64,000 nucleotides of DNA from Oceanobacillus_B kapialis (GCF_042685265.1 NZ_JBHUMX010000041.1); one strand, 5' to 3'; positions 52,148-60,895 are shown, counted from the first letter of the stretch. A program made the numbers and translations. The notes: generated from the sequence alone by a model not told the origin.

Positions 52148-52589
52148 CGACAACTTGCTTCATTGCCTTCATTTTACCAAGATGTTCATTTTCATGCTGC
52201 AGGATCATTTCATAAACATCTCCATACGTTTTAAAATTTCCGAATGGTAACGTATAAGGAAGTTCTTGATTAAGGAAATCATCTGAAAGTTCTTTTATGC
52301 GAGTCTGTTGATTTTTAAGCTCTGAAACGAGTTCAGACAAACTAGGCGGAGTATCCTGCCAATCTGCTGGTTTTGTTCTAGTGTTAAACATGTCACTATA
52401 GGATTTTGGTACATTTTCAGAATGATTAGGAAAACCAAATAGCAATGCCTCTGGTGTTACGAGCACATGTCCAATATGCCAACGAATCGTGTTATTAAAG
52501 TACTCAGGCTGAACGTCGGCTGTTTTCTCATCTACGTTTTCCACAAAGCTTAGGACAGCGGAACGTGTTAAATCAAATTGATCGGACAT
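52137..52589 (-). CDS. DinB-family protein
   Basis: A 150-residue four-helix DinB/YfiT-like protein. Metal-binding histidines are visible in TIRWHIGHVL (near 37) and in ILQHENEHLGKMKAM (near 132). ATG 52589 follows TAGGAGGAATAA. Family members are metal-dependent enzymes such as bacillithiol transferases, so a thiol-transfer role is possible. First gene of the pair with the DAO-like protein. Confidence 0.85.
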   Translation of the reverse strand: MSDQFDLTRSAVLSFVENVDEKTADVQPEYFNNTIRWHIGHVLVTPEALLFGFPNHSENVPKSYSDMFNTRTKPADWQDTPPSLSELVSELKNQQTRIKELSDDFLNQELPYTLPFGNFKTYGDVYEMILQHENEHLGKMKAMKQVVDAL

Positions 52590-52716
52590 TTTTTATTCCT
52601 CCTAAAAAGTTATTTGGTTCAACTATAAAAATAAATATATCGAAAGTAAAATATCTTGTCTTTTATGAAGGATTTTTACCTGTGATAAAGAATTAAGTAA
52701 AGAAGGGGGAAGGACA

Positions 52717-53268
52717 TTGAAAGCAATGATCACAAGTAGAATACTATTAGTTGTAGGTATCATCATCATTTTGGCGGGTTTATATAACGCATGGGATATG
52801 GCTAGGTATGATGATTATTCCGGATATGGACAAAGTAACGGTTCAATTGAATGGGCGAGATTTTTTATGTTCGCCGGAAGTTCTATGTTATACGGCTTTG
52901 TTTTAGTTGGTTTAGCGGAAATTATTCGTCTATTACATAAAATCTTATTGAAAGAGCCTGTGAACCAAATACATACAATTACAAAAACAAATGATTCAGA
53001 ATCCGTCGTTACTGCTCAAGAACAAGCAAATACTGTATGGGAATTAAGTAGAGAAGATGAAGAAAAAATTTATGATTTATATTCTGATAAAGCTATTTTA
53101 GAGATAAGACCTGCTAACATGATGGGGTACTGTATTGTAAAGGTACAAGATAAGAGTAGCCCATTAAACCCGGAAGTTAAAGTTGTCGACGTAGGAGGAT
53201 TTAAGGCAAAAGCAGTCCATGATACAGATAAAAGAAATGCAATTCTTGAATGGTATTATCAACAGTAA
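52717..53268 (+). CDS. two-span membrane protein of unknown function
   Basis: A 183-residue protein, TTG 52717 behind GAAGGGGGAAGG. Helices at about residues 7-25 and 47-68, with a tyrosine-rich linker (MARYDDYSGYGQSNGS), then a cytosolic C-terminal domain from about 80 (EEKIYDLYSDKAILEIRPANMMGYCIVKV). It is paired with the next gene (15 bp apart). I do not recognise either. Confidence 0.7.
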   Translation: MKAMITSRILLVVGIIIILAGLYNAWDMARYDDYSGYGQSNGSIEWARFFMFAGSSMLYGFVLVGLAEIIRLLHKILLKEPVNQIHTITKTNDSESVVTAQEQANTVWELSREDEEKIYDLYSDKAILEIRPANMMGYCIVKVQDKSSPLNPEVKVVDVGGFKAKAVHDTDKRNAILEWYYQQ

Positions 53269-53283
53269 GAAGGATGAGCGGAT

Positions 53284-53850
53284 ATGCAAACTAGCACTAA
53301 TAAACGTAAACTAGGATGGTTTGGCTGGAGTTTAATAAGTATCTTTTCCATTGCAATCATCGCTTCATTACTACTCTTTTTTAATGTCTTTAATATCACC
53401 AATGTTTTTACAATTGAAGATTTGGAAGAAGCACAAAAACAAAATCAAACAGAGGCACAAGAAGTAGACACAGAGACGGAAAAGGAAATTGAGGAAGTGC
53501 AAAACACGGTCGGTGTTCAGCATGAGGAGATGGGTGGCTTTATAGCAGAAACCCACGTTTTCTATAATGATAAAACGGGATATGGAAATATAAATAGTCT
53601 CGATTGGGATGAGCAAGCAGATCAGGCAGAAAGAATTATCGAAACAATTGATGCTCAAATTGATAACGTGCAAAGTGACGCACTAAAAGAAGACCTTCAA
53701 GCAATTCGAGAGCTTGCATCAAATTCCATAACAGATAAAGAAAAGGATCAGGTTAGGATGCTGCATCGCTATTTTCATGACCTTGATATAGCGTTGAATC
53801 ACTATAATGGATATGATAAGATTTGGAATGTAACCGAAACGTTAAAATAG
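53284..53850 (+). CDS. membrane-anchored extracytoplasmic protein
   Basis: A 188-residue protein with one N-terminal helix (residues 12-34), a glutamate/glutamine-rich coiled stalk (EEAQKQNQTEAQEVDTETEKEIEEVQ), and a helical C-terminal domain (ERIIETIDAQIDNVQSDALKEDLQAIRELA). It probably faces the outside. ATG 53284 follows AAGAAGGATGAG. Function unknown; co-transcribed with the gene before it. Confidence 0.72.
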   Translation: MQTSTNKRKLGWFGWSLISIFSIAIIASLLLFFNVFNITNVFTIEDLEEAQKQNQTEAQEVDTETEKEIEEVQNTVGVQHEEMGGFIAETHVFYNDKTGYGNINSLDWDEQADQAERIIETIDAQIDNVQSDALKEDLQAIRELASNSITDKEKDQVRMLHRYFHDLDIALNHYNGYDKIWNVTETLK

Positions 53851-53922
53851 TAAATCGCTATTCATTCACTAAGCAGGTATGATAATCTTGTAGAGGACAT
53901 TGTGAAAGAAGGAGAAATGAAC

Positions 53923-54855
53923 ATGGATAAAACATTGATTTTTGGACATAAGAACCCGGATACGGACACGATTTGTTCAGCGCTTGCCTATGCTGATCTT
54001 AAAAAGAAGCTTGGTGTTAATGCAGAACCAGCTCGACTTGGTGCAGTAAGCAAAGAAACACAATACGCACTAGATCATTTTGGTGTACAGGCTCCAGCCT
54101 TAATTGAAACGGTTGGTACGGATATTAAAGATGTTATTTTAGTTGACCATAATGAATTCCAACAAAGTGTCGAAAATATAAAAGATGTACGAATTGCAGA
54201 GGTTATTGACCATCATCGTATTGCTAATTTTGAAACAAGGGAACCATTATTCTTTCGCGTAGAACCTGTTGGATGTACTGCGACAATCTTAAATAAAATG
54301 TACAAAGAAAACGGAGTTGCTGTTTCAAAAGAAATCGCTGGATTGCTTGTATCAGCAATTATTTCGGATTCACTTTTACTAAAATCTCCTACTTGCACAA
54401 AAGAAGATATAGAGGCAGCATATGAATTGGCAGAGATAGCTGGAGTTAATTTGGAAACTTATGGACTAAAAATGCTTCAAGCTGGGGCAGACCTTAGCGA
54501 CAAATCCGTAACAGATCTTCTGACAATGGATGCAAAAGAATTTGCAATGGGTGATGCAAAAGTAGAAATTGCACAAGTAAACGCTGTTGACACAAAGGAA
54601 ATTTATAAATTCCAAGACGATATCGATACAGAAATTGCACAACTTATTAAAGACAAGAACTTAGATCTATTCCTGTTCGTTGTAACAGATATTCTTAATA
54701 ACGACTCTGTGGTGCTAGCGCTAGGAGAAGGAAAAGGAAAAGTTGAGCAGGCTTTTAATGTGTCACTTGATGAAAACAATCGTGCTTTGCTAAAAGGTGT
54801 TGTATCACGTAAAAAACAAATTGTTACAGCACTAACAGACGCATTTACACAATAA
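53923..54855 (+). CDS. ppaC: manganese-dependent inorganic pyrophosphatase
   Basis: A 310-residue class II PPase of the DHH superfamily. Metal and active-site motifs: FGHKNPDTDTICSALAY, ILVDHNEFQQS, EVIDHHRIANFETREPLF and the DHHA2 signature VVSRKKQIVTALTDAF. ATG 53923 is behind AAGGAGA. It pulls phosphorylation reactions by removing PPi, with Mn as preferred metal, fitting an organism that handles manganese. Confidence 0.96.
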   Translation: MDKTLIFGHKNPDTDTICSALAYADLKKKLGVNAEPARLGAVSKETQYALDHFGVQAPALIETVGTDIKDVILVDHNEFQQSVENIKDVRIAEVIDHHRIANFETREPLFFRVEPVGCTATILNKMYKENGVAVSKEIAGLLVSAIISDSLLLKSPTCTKEDIEAAYELAEIAGVNLETYGLKMLQAGADLSDKSVTDLLTMDAKEFAMGDAKVEIAQVNAVDTKEIYKFQDDIDTEIAQLIKDKNLDLFLFVVTDILNNDSVVLALGEGKGKVEQAFNVSLDENNRALLKGVVSRKKQIVTALTDAFTQ

Positions 54856-54864
54856 ATGATAATA

Positions 54865-54912
54865 AAGAAGCTAACAACGGTCGCAAAAACCGTCATTAGC
54901 TTCTTTTTTGTT
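54865..54912. terminator. strong terminator between ppaC and menC-like gene
   Basis: AAGAAGCTAACAACGGT / ACCGTCATTAGCTTCTT with a 7-nt loop and a T6 tail; usable from both sides. Confidence 0.88.
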
Positions 54913-54926
54913 TCGTGTTAATGGAA

Positions 54927-56039
54927 TTACGAGAATATCTCTTCCCCTATTTTAAATTTCACCAAAGCTTCTTGGTCAATCACATAGCCGATTCCCGGGG
55001 AGGTCTGTACTTTAATAATACCTTTTTCTGCGATGACCTCTGGTTTTATAATATCCTTTTCCCAATAGTTAGCAGAACCTGCGTTATCTCCTGGAAATTC
55101 GAATCCTGCAAGGGAAGATAAGGCAATGTTTTGTGCTCTTCCCACCCCTGCTTCAAGCATGCCACCACACCAAACTGCGACGCCCTTGGCCACGCAATAA
55201 TCATGAATTTGCTTTGCAACTGTTAGGCCGCCAACACGTCCAGGTTTTATATTAATCACCTTGCAGCTTCCAAGCTCAATTGCTTTTTTTGCATCTTCTA
55301 AGGAATGAATGCTTTCATCAAGACAAATTGGTGTGTTAATGACAGATTGAAGTTTTGCATGGTCTACAATGTCATCATGTGCTAACGGTTGCTCAATCAT
55401 TAATAATTGAAAAGCATCTAACTCCTTTAAGTGTGCCATATCTTCTAACGTATAAGCAGAATTCCCATCCACCATGATAGGCAAGTCGGGATAATGGCTT
55501 CGTACCTCTTTTAAAACTTCTATGTCTTGACCGGGTTTAATTTTCAATTTCACTCGTTTATATCCTTGTTCTATGCTTGTTTCCATTTTTTTTAGTAATT
55601 GCTCTATCGTAGGCTGCATACCTATTGCAATTCCCGCTTCGACCTCTAATTTTGTGCCACCAAGTGCCTTTGCAAGTGACATACCTTCTTGCTTTGCGTA
55701 CAAATCCCAAACTGCACCTTCTAAGGAAGCCTTTGCCATATTATTTCGCTTTACCGATTTGAAAAGCTTGGACACATCGTCTGGATGCTCAATAGGATTA
55801 TTTAACAGTAGAGGGATTAAAAAATCTCTCATCATATGTCCGTTGGTTTTAAATGTTTCTTCGGTATACCAAGGTGCGGTAAATGCAACTGATTCTCCGT
55901 AGCCTTGATGACCTTCCCCATCATCCATTTCAATTATATAAAAATCTTTATTTTCTACAGTGCCAAAGCTAGTTGTAAAAGGGTGTTTAAGTTTCATCTG
56001 TAAATGATGTAAGGTGATTTGCTTGATTGAAATTGTCAT
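54927..56039 (-). CDS. menC: o-succinylbenzoate synthase/N-acylamino acid racemase (enolase superfamily)
   Basis: A 370-residue enolase-superfamily protein of the NSAR/OSBS type. ATG 56039 (MTISIKQITLHHLQMKL) follows AGGAGGGAGATG. Capping domain LKHPFTTSFGTVENKDFYI, then the barrel with K-x-K (RVKLKIKPGQD), metal ligands in VDGNSAYT, IEQPL and LDESI, and the opposing lysine NIKPGRVGGL. It acts in menaquinone synthesis or racemises N-acyl amino acids; without men neighbours, promiscuous NSAR activity cannot be excluded. Confidence 0.85.
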   Translation of the reverse strand: MTISIKQITLHHLQMKLKHPFTTSFGTVENKDFYIIEMDDGEGHQGYGESVAFTAPWYTEETFKTNGHMMRDFLIPLLLNNPIEHPDDVSKLFKSVKRNNMAKASLEGAVWDLYAKQEGMSLAKALGGTKLEVEAGIAIGMQPTIEQLLKKMETSIEQGYKRVKLKIKPGQDIEVLKEVRSHYPDLPIMVDGNSAYTLEDMAHLKELDAFQLLMIEQPLAHDDIVDHAKLQSVINTPICLDESIHSLEDAKKAIELGSCKVINIKPGRVGGLTVAKQIHDYCVAKGVAVWCGGMLEAGVGRAQNIALSSLAGFEFPGDNAGSANYWEKDIIKPEVIAEKGIIKVQTSPGIGYVIDQEALVKFKIGEEIFS

Positions 56040-56148
56040 CATCTCCCTCCTATCTACTAGTGTACACCGTTCACCCCTGGCGAAAAAGTTTAACCAATAT
56101 GGCATAGGGGAATTTTACTACCTGAGGTATTGTTAGGAGGTTATAAAC

Positions 56149-57498
56149 ATGTCAGATAAATTTGATGTTATTGTCATCGGAACAGGACCAGCCGGTTCTT
56201 CTGTCGCAATTTCTTGTGCTAAGGAAGGAAGGCGTACTGCGGTAATCGATGAACGCGATTATGGTGGAACTTGTCCATTAAGAGGATGTAACCCAAAAAA
56301 AGTATTGGCAAGTGTTTCGACGATGGTGGATGAAACAGAGCGGATGCAAGGGAAAGGAATACAAGAGCCCGCTTCAATAAATTGGCAAGATTTAATGGAA
56401 TTTAAACGTTCTTTTACAGAACCTGTCCCAGAGGCAAAGGAAAAAAGCTTTAAAAAGGCAGGAATAGAAACCTTTCATGGAAAGGCAACGTTTACGGGTG
56501 AAAAATCACTAACGGTAAATGATCAAGTATTAGAAGCAGAAAGGATTGTCATTGCAACAGGGGCTCGACCTGCACCATTACCAATTGAAGGAGCTGAGCA
56601 TTTAACCTACAGTGAGGATTTTCTAGAACTTGATCAGCTTCCAAAGCGAATTATTTTTGTAGGCGGAGGCTATATATCCTTTGAATTCGCTCATATTGCC
56701 GCTAGAGCAGGAAGTGATGTGCACATTATTCAACGAGGAAACCAGCCATTAAGCGCATTTGATCCAGATATGGTCAACTTGTTACAAGAAAAATCTAAGG
56801 AAATAGGGATTACCATTCATTTGAATAGCTCGGTAAAAGCAATTGAAAAAAATGATACGGAATATGTTGTAAAAGCTGACCAAGATAAGGGCGAAGTTTC
56901 CTTCCTAGGAGATCTAGTCGTACATGGAGGGGGACGTGTTCCACAAACAGAAGATTTACAGTTAGAAAAAGCGAACGTGGAGTATAGCAAGTCAGGTATA
57001 GCTGTGGACACCACATTACAAAGTGTTAGTAATCGTCATATATACGCAATAGGAGATGTTGCAGACACGAAGGGGTCTCCTTTAACACCAGTTGGACAAA
57101 TGGAAGGACAGGTTGTTACCGAGAATATCCTTCATGGCACAGGAAATAAAGCAAGCTATATGGGTATTCCATCCGTCGTATTTTCAGAGCCGAAGTTGGC
57201 TAGTGCAGGGCTAACAGAAAAAGAAGCAAGAGAGGCTGGGTATGATATAAAGGTAAATCACCAGGATGTTTCAAACTGGTTCACTTATAGTCATATCAAT
57301 GATAAGCCGGCAGCAGTCAAAATTATTTTGGACAAAGAAACGGATTATATCCTAGGTGCCCATTTAGTTGGAGGAAAAGCGGATGAATTGATTAATTACT
57401 TTGCAATGGCCATCCAGCTAAACATACCTGCCCACCAACTAAAAATTGTTGTGTATGCTTTTCCAACAGCTGTCTCCGATGTTCCAACTATGCTGTAA
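56149..57498 (+). CDS. disulfide-oxidoreductase-like flavoprotein lacking the HPT base
   Basis: A 449-residue protein of the glutathione reductase/dihydrolipoyl dehydrogenase fold: FAD loop VIVIGTGPAGSSVA, redox pair C42 and C47 (GGTCPLRGCNPKK), NAD loop IIFVGGGYISFEFA, and IYAIGDVADTKGSPLTPVG. The C-terminal base normally in H-P-T-x-x-E is replaced (YAFPTAVSD), so it cannot shuttle protons to a dithiol like lipoamide. It is more likely an NADH-dependent reductase of quinone, CoA disulfide or metal. Monocistronic, ATG 56149 behind AGGAGG. Confidence 0.87.
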   Translation: MSDKFDVIVIGTGPAGSSVAISCAKEGRRTAVIDERDYGGTCPLRGCNPKKVLASVSTMVDETERMQGKGIQEPASINWQDLMEFKRSFTEPVPEAKEKSFKKAGIETFHGKATFTGEKSLTVNDQVLEAERIVIATGARPAPLPIEGAEHLTYSEDFLELDQLPKRIIFVGGGYISFEFAHIAARAGSDVHIIQRGNQPLSAFDPDMVNLLQEKSKEIGITIHLNSSVKAIEKNDTEYVVKADQDKGEVSFLGDLVVHGGGRVPQTEDLQLEKANVEYSKSGIAVDTTLQSVSNRHIYAIGDVADTKGSPLTPVGQMEGQVVTENILHGTGNKASYMGIPSVVFSEPKLASAGLTEKEAREAGYDIKVNHQDVSNWFTYSHINDKPAAVKIILDKETDYILGAHLVGGKADELINYFAMAIQLNIPAHQLKIVVYAFPTAVSDVPTML

Positions 57499-57561
57499 AA
57501 TCCATGCATAATATATGTCTCCTCCTCAAAAGCTAATGATCAACGGAAGGAGGAGAGTAAC

Positions 57562-57714
57562 ATGGGAGGAAAGCCAAAAGGGCCGAAGCAGCAGGAAAAG
57601 CCAAAGTTACCACAAAGTCCTCAACAGCCGTATGGTGAGCCTTTAAGTGGCTCAAAGCAAGTAAAGAACAAAAACCATTCGAGGCAAAATCGTAACGTTC
57701 ACCATGATATGTAG
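57562..57714 (+). CDS. sspP: small acid-soluble spore protein P
   Basis: A 50-residue protein: MGGKPKGPKQQEKPKLPQ at the start and a conserved tail EPLSGSKQVKNKNHSRQNRN then VHHDM, matching B. subtilis SspP (EPLSGSKKVKNRNH...HHDM). ATG 57562 follows GGAAGGAGGAG. It is expressed in the spore core late in sporulation. It is too short for ordinary gene callers. Confidence 0.9.
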   Translation: MGGKPKGPKQQEKPKLPQSPQQPYGEPLSGSKQVKNKNHSRQNRNVHHDM

Positions 57715-57718
57715 GAAG

Positions 57719-57755
57719 AGAGGTATCCTTAGAGGATACTTCTTTCTTTTTAAGA
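57719..57755 (+). terminator. terminator after sspP
   Basis: Stem AGGTATCC / GGATACTT with a 5-nt loop and a CTTTCTTTTT tail. Confidence 0.75.
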
Positions 57756-57935
57756 AAGTTTATGTTCGAATAGAACAACTCACTGATCAGCGTCAAGAGG
57801 ACGTTGTAGTATAGAACAAGGCAATTTGTTCACATTACCTGCAAGTTCTGCTATCATTTTTAGTAGTGAATAGAAATACGGAAATATACCAAATGTTTAA
57901 AGTTTGCTTATAACAGTCGGAAGGGAGACATGCAT

Positions 57936-58325
57936 ATGTGGAAGGAATTTAAAGAGTTTGCATTCAAAGGAAATGTTATGGACTTGGCAATTGCCGTTGT
58001 AATTGGGGCTGCCTTTAGTGCAATTGTTACATCCTTAGTGCAAAATATCATTACACCAATTGTCGGTATACTGATGAATGGTGTGGATTTTAGTGGTTTA
58101 AAATATACATTTGGTGAATCAGAAATATTATATGGTGCCTTCATACAGTCCGTTATTGACTTTTTTGTTATAGCTTTTTCTATTTTTCTTTTTGTTCGTT
58201 TGGCGATGAAACTGAAGCGTAAAAAAGAACAGGAAGTAGTGGAGGAAGAAGTACCAAAAGTTAGTGTGCAAGAAGAGCTACTTATGGAAATCAGAGATTT
58301 ATTGCGAGAACAGAATAAAAAGTAA
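57936..58325 (+). CDS. mscL: large-conductance mechanosensitive channel
   Basis: A 129-residue MscL: N-terminal helix MWKEFKEFAFKGNVMDLAIAVVIGAAFSAIVTSLV (TM1 with the constriction), extracellular loop, TM2 SVIDFFVIAFSIFLFVRLAMK and a charged C-terminal coiled coil (EELLMEIRDLLREQNKK). ATG 57936 is 9 nt from GGAAGGGAG. It releases solutes on hypo-osmotic shock. Followed by a strong terminator. Confidence 0.96.
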   Translation: MWKEFKEFAFKGNVMDLAIAVVIGAAFSAIVTSLVQNIITPIVGILMNGVDFSGLKYTFGESEILYGAFIQSVIDFFVIAFSIFLFVRLAMKLKRKKEQEVVEEEVPKVSVQEELLMEIRDLLREQNKK

Positions 58326-58427
58326 GTGAGAATTTATGTCTGTGTTTAACTCTGATAATTGGCCCTTAGACAATTTTAATTAATAGGGTTGAGTAACGAG
58401 TCAAAATCATTATATGTAAAAAGAACC

Positions 58428-58462
58428 TTATGCATCCATATGTGCATAAGGTTCTTTTCTTA
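58428..58462 (+). terminator. terminator after mscL
   Basis: AAAGAACCTTATGCA / TGCATAAGGTTCTTTT around a 7-nt loop. Confidence 0.82.
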
Positions 58463-58480
58463 GAGTGAAATCTATATTTA

Positions 58481-58589
58481 GTCCCGCCTTAACTGTCAGT
58501 AAGACCCCCACTTCAAGAAAGCGGGAAGCAATCAAGGATTCTAAGTGGGGGTGGAAGGGAACGCCCATCAAATGAAGTTTCAATTTATA
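58481..58589. repeat. dispersed hairpin repeat, copy 5
   Basis: TCCCGCCTTAACTGTCAGTA, GACCCCCACTTCAAGAAAGC, GGATTCTAAGTGGGGG and CCCATCAAATGAAGTTTCAA. The first hairpin (CCCCCACTT / AAGTGGGGG) is perfect in this copy, while the second middle module is missing. Confidence 0.78.
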
Positions 58590-58593
58590 AAAT

Positions 58594-59361
58594 TTACATG
58601 TACTTCTTCTTCGCAATCAGTGTCTGGATGATCAGAAATGCCCCACCTACAGACCAGTATAATGGTAAAGCAGCAGGTGAACTAAAAGAGAAAATCCCGA
58701 TCATGATAGGTGATAAATAACCCATTATAGCCATTTGCTTTCTCATTTCTGGTGACATGCCAATCTGAGAAACTTTTGCCTGTAAGAAATAGATTAGTAC
58801 TGCAATAGTAGTTAGCAGTAAATCGGTTTGTCCTAGGTTAAACCAAAGAAATGAGTGGGTTGCAATTTCTGGTGTTTGCCTAATCGCATAGTAAAAACCG
58901 AGTAAAATTGGTGCTTGAATTAGCAACGGTAGACAGCCGGAAAGGGAAGCAAGTGGATTAATACCATGCTTCTGATACAGCTCCATCATTTCCTGTTGCA
59001 TTTTTCTTTGTGAGTCCACATCTTTTTTATCACTGTATTTCTTCTTCAATTCATCCATTTCCGGCTTAACAGTGTCCATTTGCTTTCTCATTTCAGAACT
59101 TTTCTTCATTTGATTTAGCATAAAGGGCATAATCGCCAGTCGAACAAGTAGTGTGATTAGAATGATCGATAGACCGTAATTATTTCCCAGGAAATTCGCT
59201 GTTTGTACAATAACCATTGAAAAAGGTTCTACAAAATAGCTTTGAAACCAACCAGTTGATTCCTCGCCACCATTACCTTGACATCCTGCTAAAAAGATTA
59301 AAAGCGTAGCTCCGATAAAACTGTATTTTTTAAGAAAGGTGAATATCGATTGTTTTTCCAT
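58594..59361 (-). CDS. yidC: YidC/Oxa1 membrane protein insertase (SpoIIIJ/YqjG type)
   Basis: A 255-residue insertase with a lipoprotein signal (residues 1-26, lipobox FLAGC) and five helices in the Oxa1 pattern: NNYGLSIILITLLVRLAIMPFML, GCLPLLIQAPILLGFYYAI, TDLLLTTIAVLIYFLQA, MGYLSPIMIGIFSF and LPLYWSVGGAFLIIQTLI. The catalytic arginine is in TM1 (LVRLAIMPF). It lacks the downstream jag/khg gene of spoIIIJ loci, so it is closer to a YqjG-like second copy. ATG 59361 follows GAGGAGG. Confidence 0.92.
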   Translation of the reverse strand: MEKQSIFTFLKKYSFIGATLLIFLAGCQGNGGEESTGWFQSYFVEPFSMVIVQTANFLGNNYGLSIILITLLVRLAIMPFMLNQMKKSSEMRKQMDTVKPEMDELKKKYSDKKDVDSQRKMQQEMMELYQKHGINPLASLSGCLPLLIQAPILLGFYYAIRQTPEIATHSFLWFNLGQTDLLLTTIAVLIYFLQAKVSQIGMSPEMRKQMAIMGYLSPIMIGIFSFSSPAALPLYWSVGGAFLIIQTLIAKKKYM

Positions 59362-59681
59362 TGTTGTCCTCCTCGTTTGTTGTTCTGCTTATAAAACGAG
59401 AAGGAAGGAGCATCTGTATCATCATCCGGGTCGCGAAACCTCATTTTGTGTGATCGCCAGCTCCGTTTTTCAACCATTTCCCCGATTGTTAGGAGAACAG
59501 GTAAGGAGCGGACCAAGCTTTCATGTGTATGACGTGTATAATTCTCATTAGACTTTTTCACAGTCCCAAATTGGATATCAAAAGCTCTATAGGAAAAATA
59601 CACGGACAGCAAAATACTTAGCATATAAGCATATACTGGAGAAAAGTCATTTGCCAACTCGGACATAAATTCAAGAAACAA
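59298..59681 (-). CDS. hypothetical single-span protein overlapping yidC
   Basis: A 127-residue frame; TTG 59681 has an excellent AAAGGGGGTGA 6 nt upstream. The N-terminal helix (FSPVYAYMLSILLSVYFSYRAF) could span the membrane; the rest is basic (VEKRSWRSHKMRFRDPDDD). It overlaps the yidC start by 64 nt, and the yidC ribosome-binding site lies inside it. It could be a short real gene coupled to yidC or a chance frame. The ribosome-binding site favours the former. Confidence 0.48.
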   Translation of the reverse strand: MFLEFMSELANDFSPVYAYMLSILLSVYFSYRAFDIQFGTVKKSNENYTRHTHESLVRSLPVLLTIGEMVEKRSWRSHKMRFRDPDDDTDAPSFSFYKQNNKRGGQQWKNNRYSPFLKNTVLSELRF

Positions 59682-59816
59682 CGATATTCACCCCCTTTAT
59701 ATAATCATTTATAAGTGTTTGTACGTATACAGAGAAAAAAGGTTTCAAAGGTTTTTCGTTTTTTTTGCTATACTTTATTATAATCTATTTTGTTAGAAAG
59801 GGAGTAGGGTAAATTC

Positions 59817-60398
59817 ATGGAAATTAGAAGATATGAACCAAAAGATGAAAAAAGTTGGGTGCGCTGCCGAGTGCTATCTTTTTTAGATACGGCTTATTTT
59901 GATAATGTCTTGCGCCAAAAGGAACATTATGAGAATCCCTCTATTGAACTCGTAGCAGTTAACGAAGGGAAAATAGTTGGATTACTAGATGCTGAATATG
60001 ACACGCCAGACAACAGAATTTGCACCAGGGAACCAGATAAAGGTGCAATGATCTGGCATATCGCCGTGCATCCTGATTACCAACGAGAAGGAGTCGGAGG
60101 TAAGCTGCTGCTGGAGCTAGAAAAGTTAGCAAAGGAACTCGACATTGCTTACATAAAAGCTTGGACAAGAGACGATAACTGGGTAAGAAATTGGTATGAA
60201 AAAAATAAATTTATTTTAACCTCATCCTATTTACATGTATTTTTAGAGAGAGATGAACTATCAAGCATAACGACTTCCCATAAAAATATGCAGCTCATTC
60301 AGGGATGGGCACATTATACCGGAGAAAATAAACTAGCTATTAAGGAAAAATATAAGCGTGTGCATGAATGTGTATGTTATGAAAAGAAGCTTTCATGA
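59817..60398 (+). CDS. GNAT-family N-acetyltransferase
   Basis: A 193-residue GNAT protein: IRRYEPKDEKSWVRCRVL at the start, motif A IWHIAVHPDYQREGVGGKLLLELEKLA (acetyl-CoA loop QREGVG), and motif B AYIKAWTRDDNWVRNWYEKNKF. ATG 59817 follows AAAGGGAG. The acceptor is unknown. Followed by a GC-rich hairpin and 21-bp array D. Confidence 0.9.
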   Translation: MEIRRYEPKDEKSWVRCRVLSFLDTAYFDNVLRQKEHYENPSIELVAVNEGKIVGLLDAEYDTPDNRICTREPDKGAMIWHIAVHPDYQREGVGGKLLLELEKLAKELDIAYIKAWTRDDNWVRNWYEKNKFILTSSYLHVFLERDELSSITTSHKNMQLIQGWAHYTGENKLAIKEKYKRVHECVCYEKKLS

Positions 60399-60400
60399 GC

Positions 60401-60452
60401 AACAGGCTTGCGGCACGAGCAGCGTCTGACTAATTAGCCGCAGGCCTGTCCC
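60401..60452 (+). terminator. GC-rich hairpin after GNAT gene
   Basis: ACAGGCTTGCGGC / GCCGCAGGCCTGT with a 26-nt loop. There is no T tract, so it is probably a processed 3' structure or weak terminator. Confidence 0.5.
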
Positions 60453-60626
60453 AAAGAAGAAAAGCCTATCCGAAAAGAAGCAACACTTCCTAGAAGAGAC
60501 GTAGCACTTCCCGGAAGAGACGCAGCATTTCCCGGAAGAGACGCAACGCTGTGCCAAGAGAAGCAACCTATCAAAGAAGAGACGCCCCACCTGCCAAACA
60601 GACGCCCCAACCATCAAAAAAGACCC
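60453..60626. repeat. 21-bp periodic array D
   Basis: About eight units. GAGACG cores sit at 60496, 60517, 60538, 60558 (GAGAAGC) and 60579, then CAGACG near 60600 and AAGAC near 60620; weaker GAAGC forms precede. Units read GGAAGAGACGCAGCA(T/C)TTC, so each can pair GGAA with TTCC. The core equals that of array C, 10 kb away. Confidence 0.78.
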
Positions 60627-60895
60627 ATTGCCTCTTCAAATCACCGACTCTTTCGTCATCTAAATTAACATAAATCAAGAAACAAGAAACCTTTTTTTGT
60701 AAATTCGTATAATGGATATCTCCTTTACACTGCATAGTCCCCTCATTCAGCAAGTTGATCATCTACTAAAAAGAGTCTGAGAAACAATCCGCCCTTAGAC
60801 GGAGTAATTTTCATCCTATGGGTTGTCGTATATCCCTCTGTTTTTGGTTACCATTAAAACTATTAAACAATTACCTTTTAGAAAGGATGGAGGAA

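Noticed and set aside
60571..60762. 63-residue minus frame
   Set aside because: It lies mainly over array D and AT-rich spacer, with no ribosome-binding site.
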